Assembly (NCBI GenBank): GCA_016202745.1
Contig: JACQOB010000017.1
Coordinates: 1-14,558 of the forward strand
Source: Candidatus Aenigmatarchaeota archaeon
GTDB lineage: Archaea; Aenigmatarchaeota; Aenigmatarchaeia; QMZP01
Direction: 5' to 3'
DNA: 14,558 nucleotides
Below, one piece after another: positions 6,855-13,657 of the stretch (position 1 is the first letter of the stretch; every line of letters starts with the position of its first letter). The position numbers were made by a program, and so were the translations under genes. The notes under the pieces are model-generated. The model saw nothing but the letters and a program-made list of their open reading frames with translations, did not search any database and was not told the DNA's origin.

Positions 6855-6923
6855 CCGGCTTTCACTAGCATGCTGGCTTTATCCAATTGATGCAAGCCAG
6901 ACTTTGCCGTCAAGCCGGACTTT
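6855..6923. repeat. nested stem-loop cluster including the 28-nt repeat, copy 3
   Basis: Inner hairpin: CTGGCTT (6873-6879) pairs with AAGCCAG (6894-6900). Outer arms: CCGGCTT (6855-6861) pairs with AAGCCGG (6912-6918). The element CAAGCCRGACTTT occurs twice in direct order (6893-6905, 6911-6923). The inner 28 nt match the copies at 4282 and 4357. The rest of the 190-bp gap between 6783 and 6938 shows no gene. Confidence 0.55.
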
Positions 6924-6938
6924 ATGAAAGGCTTAACG

Positions 6939-6947
6939 CATATATAC
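6939..6947 (+). promoter_or_regulatory. TATA box of topA
   Basis: CATATATAC is centred 29 nt before the ATG at 6972. The in-frame ATG at 6924 lies upstream of this box and would not be on the transcript. Confidence 0.6.
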
Positions 6948-6971
6948 CCCAAAGTGTTATACAGGAATTCT

Positions 6972-9245
6972 ATGGGCTATACGCTGATACTTACGGAGAA
7001 GCCTTCCGCGGCGCAGAAGATGGCTGAAGCGCTGGCCGAGGGCCCGGCGAAGACCGTCAACAGGAGGGGCATTTCCTTCTACAGGCTGTCAAGGAAGGGC
7101 AGGGAAATAGTGGTTGTGCCGGCAGTGGGGCACCTCTTTACCCTGAAGGATGAGAACGGCGCCGGCCGCTCGAAATGGACGTACCCAGTATTCTCCGTCA
7201 AGTGGATGCCAACCTACCTCGACAAGAACAGCGCCTGGGCAAGGAAGTATTACGAGAACATTGAGGAGCTGGGGAAGAAGGCGGATGAGTTCATTTCCGC
7301 CACTGATTTTGACGTCGAAGGGTCAGTCATATCCTACAATATCTTCCGCTTCCTGTTCAGGAGGGAGGACGGGAAGAGGATGAAATTCTCGACGCTGACA
7401 GCCTCAGACCTTGTTGACGCCTACGAGCACGCATCAAAGCACCTTGACTTCCCCCAGATAGAGGCCGGCCTTGCCAGGCATCAGCTGGATTATTATTTCG
7501 GCATAAACCTCACCAGGGCGCTGACCATAGCCCTGGAGCATTCAGGGGGGTACTCGATACTGTCAACCGGGAGGGTGCAGGGGCCGACACTCAAGTTGCT
7601 TAAGGACAGGTCAGTGGAAATTGAGAATTTCAGGCCGGTTCCGTACTGGGAGCTGCTGCTCACTGGGCTTGTTAAAGGCGTGAACGTGTCTGCGCTGCAT
7701 ATTGGCGACAAGTTCTGGGAGAAGGATATTGCGGAGGACATCCTGAAGAAATGCAAGGGCAAGGATGGCGTTGTTGAGGGCGTGGAGAAGAAGGAGCATG
7801 TCCACAACCCTCCGGTCCCCTTTGACCTGACAACCCTCCAGCGTGATGCCTACAACCTGTTTGGATATTCGCCCAAGCAGACCCTTGACGTGGCCCAGTC
7901 CCTGTACGAGCAGGCGGCAATCAGCTATCCGAGGACAAGCAGCCAGAAGCTGCCCCCCAAAATTGGATACAAGGCAATAATCTCGGCGCTGGCAAAGCAG
8001 GCCGAATACAATGGGCTGGCGCAAAAGCTGCTTTCCAAGGCCAGCCTTAAGCCAAGGGAAGGCCCCAAGACAGACCCGGCCCACCCGGCAATATTCCCCA
8101 CAGGTGTCAGGCCCGAGAAGCTGGGCACGTACCAGAAAAAGCTCTATGACCTGATTGTGAAGAGGTTCTTTGCCGCCTTCGGCGAACCTGGAATCAGCGA
8201 GCTTACAAGGGCGGTGATCAGCGTGAATGGTGAGAAGTTCATTGCCCGCGGCACGAGGATTGTCAGGAGGAACTGGATGGAGCTGTACGCGCCTTACGCA
8301 AGGATGAAGGAAGCAATCCTGCCGGAGCTGAAGGAGGGCGATGCCGTCGCTGTGAAAAAGATAGACCTCAGCGGCAAGGAGACGCAGCCCCCGGGCAGAT
8401 ACACCCAGGCCTCCATACTCAGGGAGATGGAAAACCTCGGCCTCGGGACGAAGGCGACGCGCGCCGGCATACTCCAGACGCTTTATGACAGGGGCTACAT
8501 CAAAGACAAGTCAATCGTGATAACCGAACTGGGCAAAGCCGTTACGATTGCCCTGGAGAAGAACTGCCCCGAGATAATTTCAGTCGAGCTGACCAGGCAG
8601 ATTGAGGAGGGGATGGAGGCGATTGAAGGCTCCAAAATGAAGAAGGAAGTGATCCTTGACAGGGCCAAGCAGGATCTGAAGAAGATACTCGAAAGGTTCC
8701 GGGCCAATGAGAAGAAAATAGGCTCCGAGATACTGAAGGCCGTGATAGAGTACGAGAAGACCAAGACAACGGTGGGCCGCTGCATGAAATGCGGCCAGGC
8801 GGACCTGAGGATCATACACTCCAGGAAGACCGGCAAGCGATTTGTGGGATGCTCGGGCTACCCGAAATGCGTGAACGGCCTGCCGCTGCCGCAGCAGGGC
8901 TTCATCTCTGTCACGTCCAAGCCCTGCGGAACCTGCGGCCTGTTCATACTGAGCGTGAAGCAGGTGAAGAGGAGGCCGTGGACATTCTGCATCAAATGCG
9001 GATTCACGCACAAGAGGCCTGACAAACCCGCGGAGGCCGGCGCCGGGCAGCCTAAGCGCGCCGGTGCCGGCAAGCCGGACGGCAAAAAATATCCCGCGGG
9101 GCAAACCGCCCAGGAAGGGAAGCCGCCGAAGCGCGCCGCCAGGAAGAAGGATGCGGAAACCGCAAGGGAAAGGGTGGAAAGCGGGGCCGACATAATAGTC
9201 ACTGGAACGATAGCGGAGAAGGTCCCGAGGCTTTTGGAAGGGTAA
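6972..9245 (+). CDS. topA: DNA topoisomerase I, type IA, archaeal
   Basis: A 757-residue type IA topoisomerase, which relaxes negative supercoils by cutting one strand through a 5'-phosphotyrosine. The Toprim domain starts at the N-terminus (MGYTLILTEKPSAAQKMAEA) with the Mg2+-binding set Asp112-x-Asp114-x-Glu116 in ATDFDVEG. Next come GRVQGPTLKLL (200-210) and the active site SYPRTSS with Tyr319 and Arg321. Two C-terminal zinc fingers follow: Cys604/607/627/633 and Cys652/655/673/676. After them an ~80-residue Lys/Arg/Pro/Ala/Gly-rich tail (roughly 679-757) looks disordered apart from its end (IIVTGTIAEKVPRLLEG). The frame opens at 6924, but ATG 6972 fits both the family N-terminus and the TATA spacing. 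There is no helicase-like domain, so it is not reverse gyrase. The gene stands alone on its strand. Confidence 0.96.
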   Translation: MGYTLILTEKPSAAQKMAEALAEGPAKTVNRRGISFYRLSRKGREIVVVPAVGHLFTLKDENGAGRSKWTYPVFSVKWMPTYLDKNSAWARKYYENIEELGKKADEFISATDFDVEGSVISYNIFRFLFRREDGKRMKFSTLTASDLVDAYEHASKHLDFPQIEAGLARHQLDYYFGINLTRALTIALEHSGGYSILSTGRVQGPTLKLLKDRSVEIENFRPVPYWELLLTGLVKGVNVSALHIGDKFWEKDIAEDILKKCKGKDGVVEGVEKKEHVHNPPVPFDLTTLQRDAYNLFGYSPKQTLDVAQSLYEQAAISYPRTSSQKLPPKIGYKAIISALAKQAEYNGLAQKLLSKASLKPREGPKTDPAHPAIFPTGVRPEKLGTYQKKLYDLIVKRFFAAFGEPGISELTRAVISVNGEKFIARGTRIVRRNWMELYAPYARMKEAILPELKEGDAVAVKKIDLSGKETQPPGRYTQASILREMENLGLGTKATRAGILQTLYDRGYIKDKSIVITELGKAVTIALEKNCPEIISVELTRQIEEGMEAIEGSKMKKEVILDRAKQDLKKILERFRANEKKIGSEILKAVIEYEKTKTTVGRCMKCGQADLRIIHSRKTGKRFVGCSGYPKCVNGLPLPQQGFISVTSKPCGTCGLFILSVKQVKRRPWTFCIKCGFTHKRPDKPAEAGAGQPKRAGAGKPDGKKYPAGQTAQEGKPPKRAARKKDAETARERVESGADIIVTGTIAEKVPRLLEG

Positions 9246-9278
9246 TAAAGGCTATAAGAAACGGGAAGTGAAGCGCCC

Positions 9279-9890
9279 TTAATGCTGAGCTGACGCCGCG
9301 CCCCCTTTGTTCGTGCGTGACTTTCTCATGTTCTTTCCATCAAGCCTTGCCTCATAAAGCTTCATCATGGCGTCCAGGTCTCCCGCGTCCATTATCTGTC
9401 TTTCCGATATTATCCTGGCAAGCTCCCGGCCCCCGACCCTTTCGGGCCTGTGCTCCACGTTAAACAGCAGCCCAGCTCCGAACACGTCCCTTTCAGGCAG
9501 CCCGCTTTCCCTTGAATACACCCTGATTTTTTCAGCCAGAATGTAGTTCACGTGCTGGTTCCTGCTGTACCGGCCGGCCAGCAAATATTCCGCAGCCGTG
9601 GGCGACACAGCAATGCATGCCGCAGCCGCAGCGGCCCATGCGTAGGCCAGAAATCTGTTCTCCAGCCTGCTTTTGTCTTCGCCAATCCAATACAAGAAAT
9701 CTTTTATTCTCCTTCCGGCCTTTATTCTCCCTCCGGCGCCGCTCTCGGGAAGCAGGTCACAGGCATCCGCCATCACGTCAGCCAGCAGTATGCTGCCTTC
9801 TGGGATGCTGAACCTGCCCTTAAGCCAGTCCAGCAGCCTCCCCCTGTATTGGCCGTACGTGGTCGCCAGATCAAGATACCCGTTTGCCAT
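9279..9890 (-). CDS. unrecognised alpha-helical protein
   Basis: A 203-residue protein I do not recognise. It is mainly helical. The N-terminal half has an amphipathic segment (YGQYRGRLLDWLKGRFSIPEG). The centre has an Ala-rich stretch (AYAWAAAAAACIAVSP) that is too weak and short to call a membrane helix with confidence. The C-terminal tail is basic and polar (KNMRKSRTNKGG). No catalytic motif or metal site stands out. Codon use matches the neighbouring housekeeping genes. The ATG at 9890 has a TATA box at leaderless distance. The gene is divergent from the cytidylate-kinase-like gene, with only 36 bp between the starts, and convergent with topA. The tight divergent arrangement may mean co-regulation; a function cannot be given. 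Confidence 0.75.
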   Translation of the reverse strand: MANGYLDLATTYGQYRGRLLDWLKGRFSIPEGSILLADVMADACDLLPESGAGGRIKAGRRIKDFLYWIGEDKSRLENRFLAYAWAAAAAACIAVSPTAAEYLLAGRYSRNQHVNYILAEKIRVYSRESGLPERDVFGAGLLFNVEHRPERVGGRELARIISERQIMDAGDLDAMMKLYEARLDGKNMRKSRTNKGGAASAQH

Positions 9891-9895
9891 TGAAA

Positions 9896-9905
9896 GTTTT
9901 ATTTA
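9896..9905 (+). promoter_or_regulatory. TATA box of the kinase gene (divergent pair)
   Basis: GTTTTATTTA is centred 26 nt before the ATG at 9927. It overlaps the space needed by the opposite promoter. Confidence 0.55.
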
Positions 9906-9913
9906 AAGGCAAG

Positions 9914-9923
9914 TTTTAAATAG
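9914..9923 (-). promoter_or_regulatory. TATA box of the 9279-9890 gene (divergent pair)
   Basis: On the minus strand CTATTTAAAA is centred about 28 nt before the ATG at 9890. It lies almost at the start of the opposite gene, so the two core promoters interlock. Confidence 0.5.
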
Positions 9924-9926
9924 TGT

Positions 9927-10496
9927 ATGGCAAAGCTTACGATCATAATCGCCGGAATGCCGGGGACCGGCAAGACCACCCTGGCCCTTTACCTTGCAAA
10001 AAGATTCAGGCTGAAATATTATGCCGGAAGCGACTTCTTCAAGCAGGCCGCAAGGAGGCTTGGGTATACTATACACAGCCATGACTGGTGGGACTCCCGG
10101 GAAGGCGTCCGCTTCCTGAAGCAGCGGCAGAAGGACCACAGGTTTGACAGGGAGGTTGACAGGCTGCTGCTTGAGAAGGCGAGGAAAGGCGGCGCCGTGA
10201 TGACATCGTGGACGCTGCCCTATCTCGGCGCCCCGGGGATAAAGATCTGGGTTTATGCGTCCGAGAACACAAGGGCCAGGAGGATTGCCAAAAGGAACGG
10301 GATTCCATTGAAGGAGGCGCTTTCCATGGTGAGGCAGAGGGATTCCGAGAACAGGAGGCTTTACAGGGAGGTGTACGGCTTTGTCATGGGAAAGGACCTG
10401 GAGCCGTTCGATATTGTCCTGAAGACGGACGGGATGCCTATAAAAGATGTTGAGAGGGAGATACTTGAAAAGATAAGCCGGATTCTATCGGAATAG
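9927..10496 (+). CDS. cytidylate-kinase-like P-loop kinase
   Basis: A 189-residue P-loop NMP-kinase-type protein. Walker A is GMPGTGKTT (10-18), followed by AGSDFFKQAARRLG in the NMP-binding position, RFDREVDRLLLEKARKGG (72-89), a lid region (ARRIAKRNGI to RQRDSENRRLYREVYG, 117-151), and the closing FDIVLKTDG. This order is that of the archaeal cytidylate kinase family, which moves phosphate from ATP to CMP or dCMP. In that family the strand after the DRE-x-D helix usually reads like a hydrophobic-Glu-Gly-Arg motif; here it is VMTSWTLPYLG, so the conserved Arg is not where expected. Substrate choice may therefore differ, and I leave out a gene symbol. It starts at an ATG with a leaderless-distance TATA box, and its promoter interlocks with that of the divergent gene. 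Confidence 0.78.
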   Translation: MAKLTIIIAGMPGTGKTTLALYLAKRFRLKYYAGSDFFKQAARRLGYTIHSHDWWDSREGVRFLKQRQKDHRFDREVDRLLLEKARKGGAVMTSWTLPYLGAPGIKIWVYASENTRARRIAKRNGIPLKEALSMVRQRDSENRRLYREVYGFVMGKDLEPFDIVLKTDGMPIKDVEREILEKISRILSE

Positions 10497-10517
10497 CGGA
10501 ACTGTCCTACCCGCAGG

Positions 10518-10527
10518 CTTATATATT
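10518..10527 (+). promoter_or_regulatory. TATA box upstream of the 27-codon ORF
   Basis: CTTATATATT is centred 26 nt before the ATG at 10548 and about 108 nt before the ATG at 10631. A second AT-rich box (CATATTATTC, 10600-10609) lies 27 nt before 10631 and could serve that gene directly. Confidence 0.45.
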
Positions 10528-10547
10528 GGCCGCAGGAATGCCCAATA

Positions 10548-10631
10548 ATGATTGTCTATATTTATGGGCAGGATGGCAGTATTTATACCATTATAACAGC
10601 ATATTATTCAAAACCAGGCAGATACAGGTGA
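10548..10631 (+). CDS. possible 27-residue leaderless small protein
   Basis: ATG at 10548 opens 27 codons ending in TGA at 10629-10631, and that TGA shares its A with the ATG of the next gene (TGATG). The peptide starts MIVYIYGQDGSIYTIIT and ends YYSKPGRYR: Tyr/Ile-rich then basic. A good TATA box lies 26 nt upstream of the ATG, as for the clear genes in this window. Reading it would place ribosomes at the start of the next gene, so it could be a leader peptide that couples or controls translation. Against it: it is very short, and the AT-rich codons could be promoter DNA of the downstream gene read by chance. Confidence 0.35.
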   Translation: MIVYIYGQDGSIYTIITAYYSKPGRYR

Positions 10632-10894
10632 TGCTTGGAGATGCGCATATGATACCGGAAAGGAAGGCCGAGGGCATAGCGGAGAAAGCGGCAAGGAAGG
10701 GAGGCTTAAGGGACCCGGCGCTAACCCTCAGGGAGCTGAGGGGCAACGTGTGGACAATAGAATTCGAGTCAAAGGTGGACCTTGACGCCAAGATAACGGT
10801 AAGGATTGACGCGGAATCCGGGAATGTCATTGAGGCAGTGAAGGGCAAGGCCGAGGAGACGCCAAAGATAACAGGCAAGCCGTGGGATATATGA
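10631..10894 (+). CDS. small PepSY-like protein
   Basis: An 87-residue soluble protein: an N-terminal helix (RKAEGIAEKAARKGGL), then LRELRGNVWTIEFESKVDLDAKITVRIDAESGNVIEAVKG. A helix followed by a Trp-containing strand and a strand ending hydrophobic-Asp-x-x-(Ser/Thr)-Gly-x-Val is the half-repeat pattern of PepSY domains, which are often inhibitory or binding modules. No signal peptide is seen, so it would act inside the cell, which is less usual. ATG 10631 is preferred: it overlaps the stop of the 27-codon ORF, follows GGTG, and has an AT box 27 nt upstream. The frame extends further up, but the added residues have unlikely codon use. An ATG at 10649 would cost only 6 residues. The PepSY link is a pattern match by eye. 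Confidence 0.6.
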   Translation: MLGDAHMIPERKAEGIAEKAARKGGLRDPALTLRELRGNVWTIEFESKVDLDAKITVRIDAESGNVIEAVKGKAEETPKITGKPWDI

Positions 10895-10932
10895 ATTCAC
10901 GGGCTGTGCTTGCGCTTTCGTGGAAGCGGCCG

Positions 10933-10981
10933 GGAATAAAAAGACAAAGCATTTGCTTTGCATCACAGGGTGTCTTATTCC
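10933..10981. other. structured inverted repeat upstream of rad50
   Basis: GGAATAA (10933-10939) pairs with TTATTCC (10975-10981), then after a 3-base bulge GACA (10943-10946) pairs with TGTC (10971-10974). Inside is a second perfect inverted repeat CAAAGCA / TGCTTTG (10945-10951, 10954-10960). It lies 38 bp after the PepSY-like gene and 120 bp before rad50, upstream of the rad50 TATA box. It may end the upstream transcript or be part of a small RNA; there is no following T-tract. Confidence 0.45.
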
Positions 10982-11033
10982 AGTCAGCGGACGATTCTTC
11001 AGGCTCATCGCCGCGGATTTAAGAATTAGCTCC

Positions 11034-11044
11034 AATATTTATAC
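11034..11044 (+). promoter_or_regulatory. TATA box of rad50
   Basis: AATATTTATAC predicts a start near 11066 and so a leader of about 36 nt. This fits the Shine-Dalgarno-like GGGGTGGT at 11092-11099 just before ATG 11102. rad50 thus appears to be a led gene, unlike most others here. Confidence 0.45.
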
Positions 11045-11101
11045 GTTAGCTGAAGACTTGCATAGCATATGCTGGCCTTCCTGTATCAATAGGGGTGGTA
11101 A

Positions 11102-13444
11102 ATGATCACGCGCATCAGGCTCAAGAACTGGAGGTCCCACATTGATTCTGACATGAGGTTCGGCCCGGGGGTGAATGCGCTCGTGGGCATAATGGGATCG
11201 GGCAAGTCTTCAGTCGTGCAGGCGATAGCCTTCGGCCTGTTCGGCACCTTCCCGCAGCTGCAGTCACGGAGGATGCGCCTGGATGACCTGATTCTTAAGA
11301 AACCTGCCAGGAAGGCCAGGGCGGAGGTTGAGCTGGAGTTCCGCGCGAACGGGTCGTCCTATTCGGTCAAGAGGGTCATAGAGGAAAACAAGGGCACGGC
11401 CCTGGCTGAGTTCAGGGAGAATGGCGTGCTGCTGGACGTTAACCCGAGGGGGGTCAATGAGCTTGTCGAGAAGAAGCTGCAGCTGGATTACGACCTGTTC
11501 TCCAGGGCCGTGTATTCAGAGCAGAACGGGCTGGACAGCTTCCTTCGGCTTCCGCGGGGCAGCAGGATGGAGCAGATAGACAGGATGCTGAAGGTGGACA
11601 GGTTCGAGAGGGCCAGGGAGAACGCCGTGAGCCTGGCCAACAGGATAAAGAACGGCGTTGCGGAAAAAGTGAAGCTTGTCGCGGACATGGAGAAGGAAAA
11701 CATTGCGGAAAGGATCAGGGATATCTCCGGCGAGATTGCCAGGATTTCAGAATCCTTTGAAAAGATGGGGAAGGACTGCGTTCTTGCATCGAGGCAGAAG
11801 GCCGCGCTGACGGAAGCGCTGGGCTCGCTGGAGCACAAGGACAAGGAACTGCAGGACATCAGGAAGCTCCTTGAGGGGCTGCGGGCCGGATTCAACGAGG
11901 TCAGCTTCAGCCTCGAGCAGAAGGTGGAGAAGCTTAAGGGCGAGGACATTGAGCAGATGAGGCAGAGGTACCACAGGCTGGAGGATGTTGTGAATACCCT
12001 GGAGAATGACCTGGTGATCAAGAAGGCAGAGGAAAAGGCCAGGAGGGAGCAGCTCGCTTCGCACAACGCCAGCCTGCAGACCATGAGCAGGAAGGAAGCG
12101 CCGAGGCTGCTGGAAAAGATAACCGCGCTTGAAGCCCAGAATGCAATTTACGAGAAGCTGAGGGCTGATCTCGCCGGCCTGAACATTGTTGATGAAGAGG
12201 TAAGGCTTGAGAAGGCCAGGAAGGAGCTTTATTCCCTCCAGGCAAGGAAGGGGGAGCTTGCGAAGCACATAAGCGACCTCAGGGGAAAGAGGAAATGCCC
12301 TGTCTGCCTTTCCGAGGTGGAAAAGGAGAGGAAGGAGTTTGTCCTCCGGAAGAAGGCCAAGGCCCTGGAGGGTCTTGAGGCGGAGATTGCGGAGAAGGAA
12401 GCTGCGGTGAAGCAGCTTGCCAAGGACTTCGATATCCTCAACAGGCAGTTCCAGGAGCTCTATATTCTTGAGGAGAGGGTGAAGGGGTATGCGGAGCTTA
12501 AGGCTGAATACGCGGATATTGCCGGGGCGATTGAGGGCTTCAGGAAGGAGGCTGAAAAGACAGCGCTCCACCTGCAGCAGGCCCTTTCGGAAGGCAAGGA
12601 GCTGGAGACGAGGTTCAGGTCCGCCTATCTGGAGAGGGAGAGGGTGGGGCAGGTGCTAATTGATTCCGCTAACATGCGCGACCTTGAGGCAAAGAAGATG
12701 GACTATTTCAAGAGGATAAAATCGCTTGAGGAGAGGGAAGCCAGGCTCGCAGGCGAACTCATGGGCACTGACATAAGGGAAATGAGAAGGGAGCTGCAGG
12801 AAGCTGCCGGCCAGGAAAGGGAGCTCAAGGCGCGGATGTCGTCACTGGAGGAGAAGCTGTCCGACAGGAAGGCCTTGCTTGCCGACTTTAACAAGCGAAT
12901 CGCCAGGATGGAGGGTTACAGGAAGGGAATCGGGCGGGATGAGGTGATAATCGAGCAGCTTTCGCTTTTCGGCAGGGCCCTGAGGCTGACCCAGGACCAG
13001 CTGAGGGAGGAGTTCCTGAAGACCGTGAATTACATCATGGACAAGCTGTGGCAGGAGCTGTACCCGTATGGGGACTACCAGGGCGTCCGACTGACCATAG
13101 ATGACGACTACCTCCTGCAGCTGAAGGGCTCTGACGGGTGGACATCGGCCGACCTGATTTCCGGGGGGGAGAGGAGCATGGCATGCCTCGCGTTGAGGAT
13201 AGCCTTTTCGCTGGCATTCCTTCCGAACCTGAAGTGGCTGATACTGGACGAGCCCACCCACAACCTTGACTCCAATGCCATCAGGCAGCTGGGCGAGATA
13301 CTAAAAGAAAAAATCAATTCCTATGTGGACCAGGTCTTCCTGATAACGCATGAGGACAGGATATGCGAGGGCCTGGCGGGAACGGTGTACAGGCTGGGCA
13401 GGAACAAGGACGTCAATGAGCCGACGCGGGTTGAGGGGGTGTAA
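11102..13444 (+). CDS. rad50: Rad50 double-strand-break repair ATPase
   Basis: A 780-residue SMC-like ATPase that, with Mre11, binds and processes DNA ends. N-terminal ATPase half: Walker A GIMGSGKSS (29-37) and Q-loop Gln141 in YSEQNGLDSF. Two long coiled-coil arms flank the zinc hook CPVC (399-402, within KRKCPVCLSEVEKE), which dimerises through Zn2+. C-terminal half: ABC signature ISGGERSMACLALR (Ser687), Walker B LILDEPTHNLD (Asp716, Glu717) and the switch His in LITHEDR. At 780 residues it is somewhat shorter than many archaeal homologues (about 850-900), mainly through shorter coils. The start has a strong GGGGTGGT ribosome site. mre11, herA and nurA, often adjacent in archaea, are not in the window. 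The final 18 codons and stop are repeated about 1 kb downstream. Confidence 0.97.
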   Translation: MITRIRLKNWRSHIDSDMRFGPGVNALVGIMGSGKSSVVQAIAFGLFGTFPQLQSRRMRLDDLILKKPARKARAEVELEFRANGSSYSVKRVIEENKGTALAEFRENGVLLDVNPRGVNELVEKKLQLDYDLFSRAVYSEQNGLDSFLRLPRGSRMEQIDRMLKVDRFERARENAVSLANRIKNGVAEKVKLVADMEKENIAERIRDISGEIARISESFEKMGKDCVLASRQKAALTEALGSLEHKDKELQDIRKLLEGLRAGFNEVSFSLEQKVEKLKGEDIEQMRQRYHRLEDVVNTLENDLVIKKAEEKARREQLASHNASLQTMSRKEAPRLLEKITALEAQNAIYEKLRADLAGLNIVDEEVRLEKARKELYSLQARKGELAKHISDLRGKRKCPVCLSEVEKERKEFVLRKKAKALEGLEAEIAEKEAAVKQLAKDFDILNRQFQELYILEERVKGYAELKAEYADIAGAIEGFRKEAEKTALHLQQALSEGKELETRFRSAYLERERVGQVLIDSANMRDLEAKKMDYFKRIKSLEEREARLAGELMGTDIREMRRELQEAAGQERELKARMSSLEEKLSDRKALLADFNKRIARMEGYRKGIGRDEVIIEQLSLFGRALRLTQDQLREEFLKTVNYIMDKLWQELYPYGDYQGVRLTIDDDYLLQLKGSDGWTSADLISGGERSMACLALRIAFSLAFLPNLKWLILDEPTHNLDSNAIRQLGEILKEKINSYVDQVFLITHEDRICEGLAGTVYRLGRNKDVNEPTRVEGV
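13388..13444 (+). repeat. direct repeat, left copy (3' end of rad50)
   Basis: The last 18 codons and stop of rad50. It is 52/57 identical to 14400-14456 (offset 1012), with an unbroken 26-base identical run starting TCAATGAGCCGACG. See the right copy for the differences. Confidence 0.9.
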
Positions 13445-13446
13445 GG

Positions 13447-13459
13447 CTTTTTATAATTG
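13447..13459 (+). terminator. T-rich tract after rad50, possible terminator or TATA box
   Basis: CTTTTTATAATTG follows the rad50 stop by 2 bases. Five T's fit archaeal oligo-T termination. The same bases look like a TATA box, but no gene starts at the matching distance downstream, so termination is preferred. Confidence 0.35.
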
Positions 13460-13617
13460 GATAAAGAAAGGCTCAAAGAGCGTGGAAAGGGCTGGAAACG
13501 TTGGCCTGTGAACAAATGCGAAAAGAAAAAAGATGAAGCAACAATGGGGTTTGGGCCTAAAATAAAATAACATGGAGCACGATTTGTCAGAACGAGGGAT
13601 GGATGGAAGTTCGACAA

Positions 13618-13648
13618 CTGGCTGCCAGGAGATTGAGCGGACAGCCAG
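13618..13648 (-). terminator. weak hairpin just after the 13658-14242 gene
   Basis: A 7-bp inverted repeat CTGGCTG / CAGCCAG with a 17-base loop lies 10 bases past the stop of the minus-strand gene. No T-tract follows, so a terminating role is uncertain. Confidence 0.25.
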
Positions 13649-13657
13649 GATTTTGTG

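Noticed and set aside
4271..6923. CRISPR array from the 28-nt repeats
   Set aside because: The copies are scattered and diverged, with no regular spacers and no cas genes.
6698..6952. 84-codon minus-strand frame before topA
   Set aside because: It runs through the stem-loop repeats and the topA promoter and overlaps the PsbP-like gene; codon use is not gene-like.
10920..11105. 61-codon plus-strand frame before rad50
   Set aside because: It passes through the inverted repeat and the rad50 promoter and has no start support or conserved features.
11747..12571. 274-codon open frame antisense to rad50
   Set aside because: A Leu/Pro-rich product typical of reading Lys/Glu-rich coiled coil backwards.
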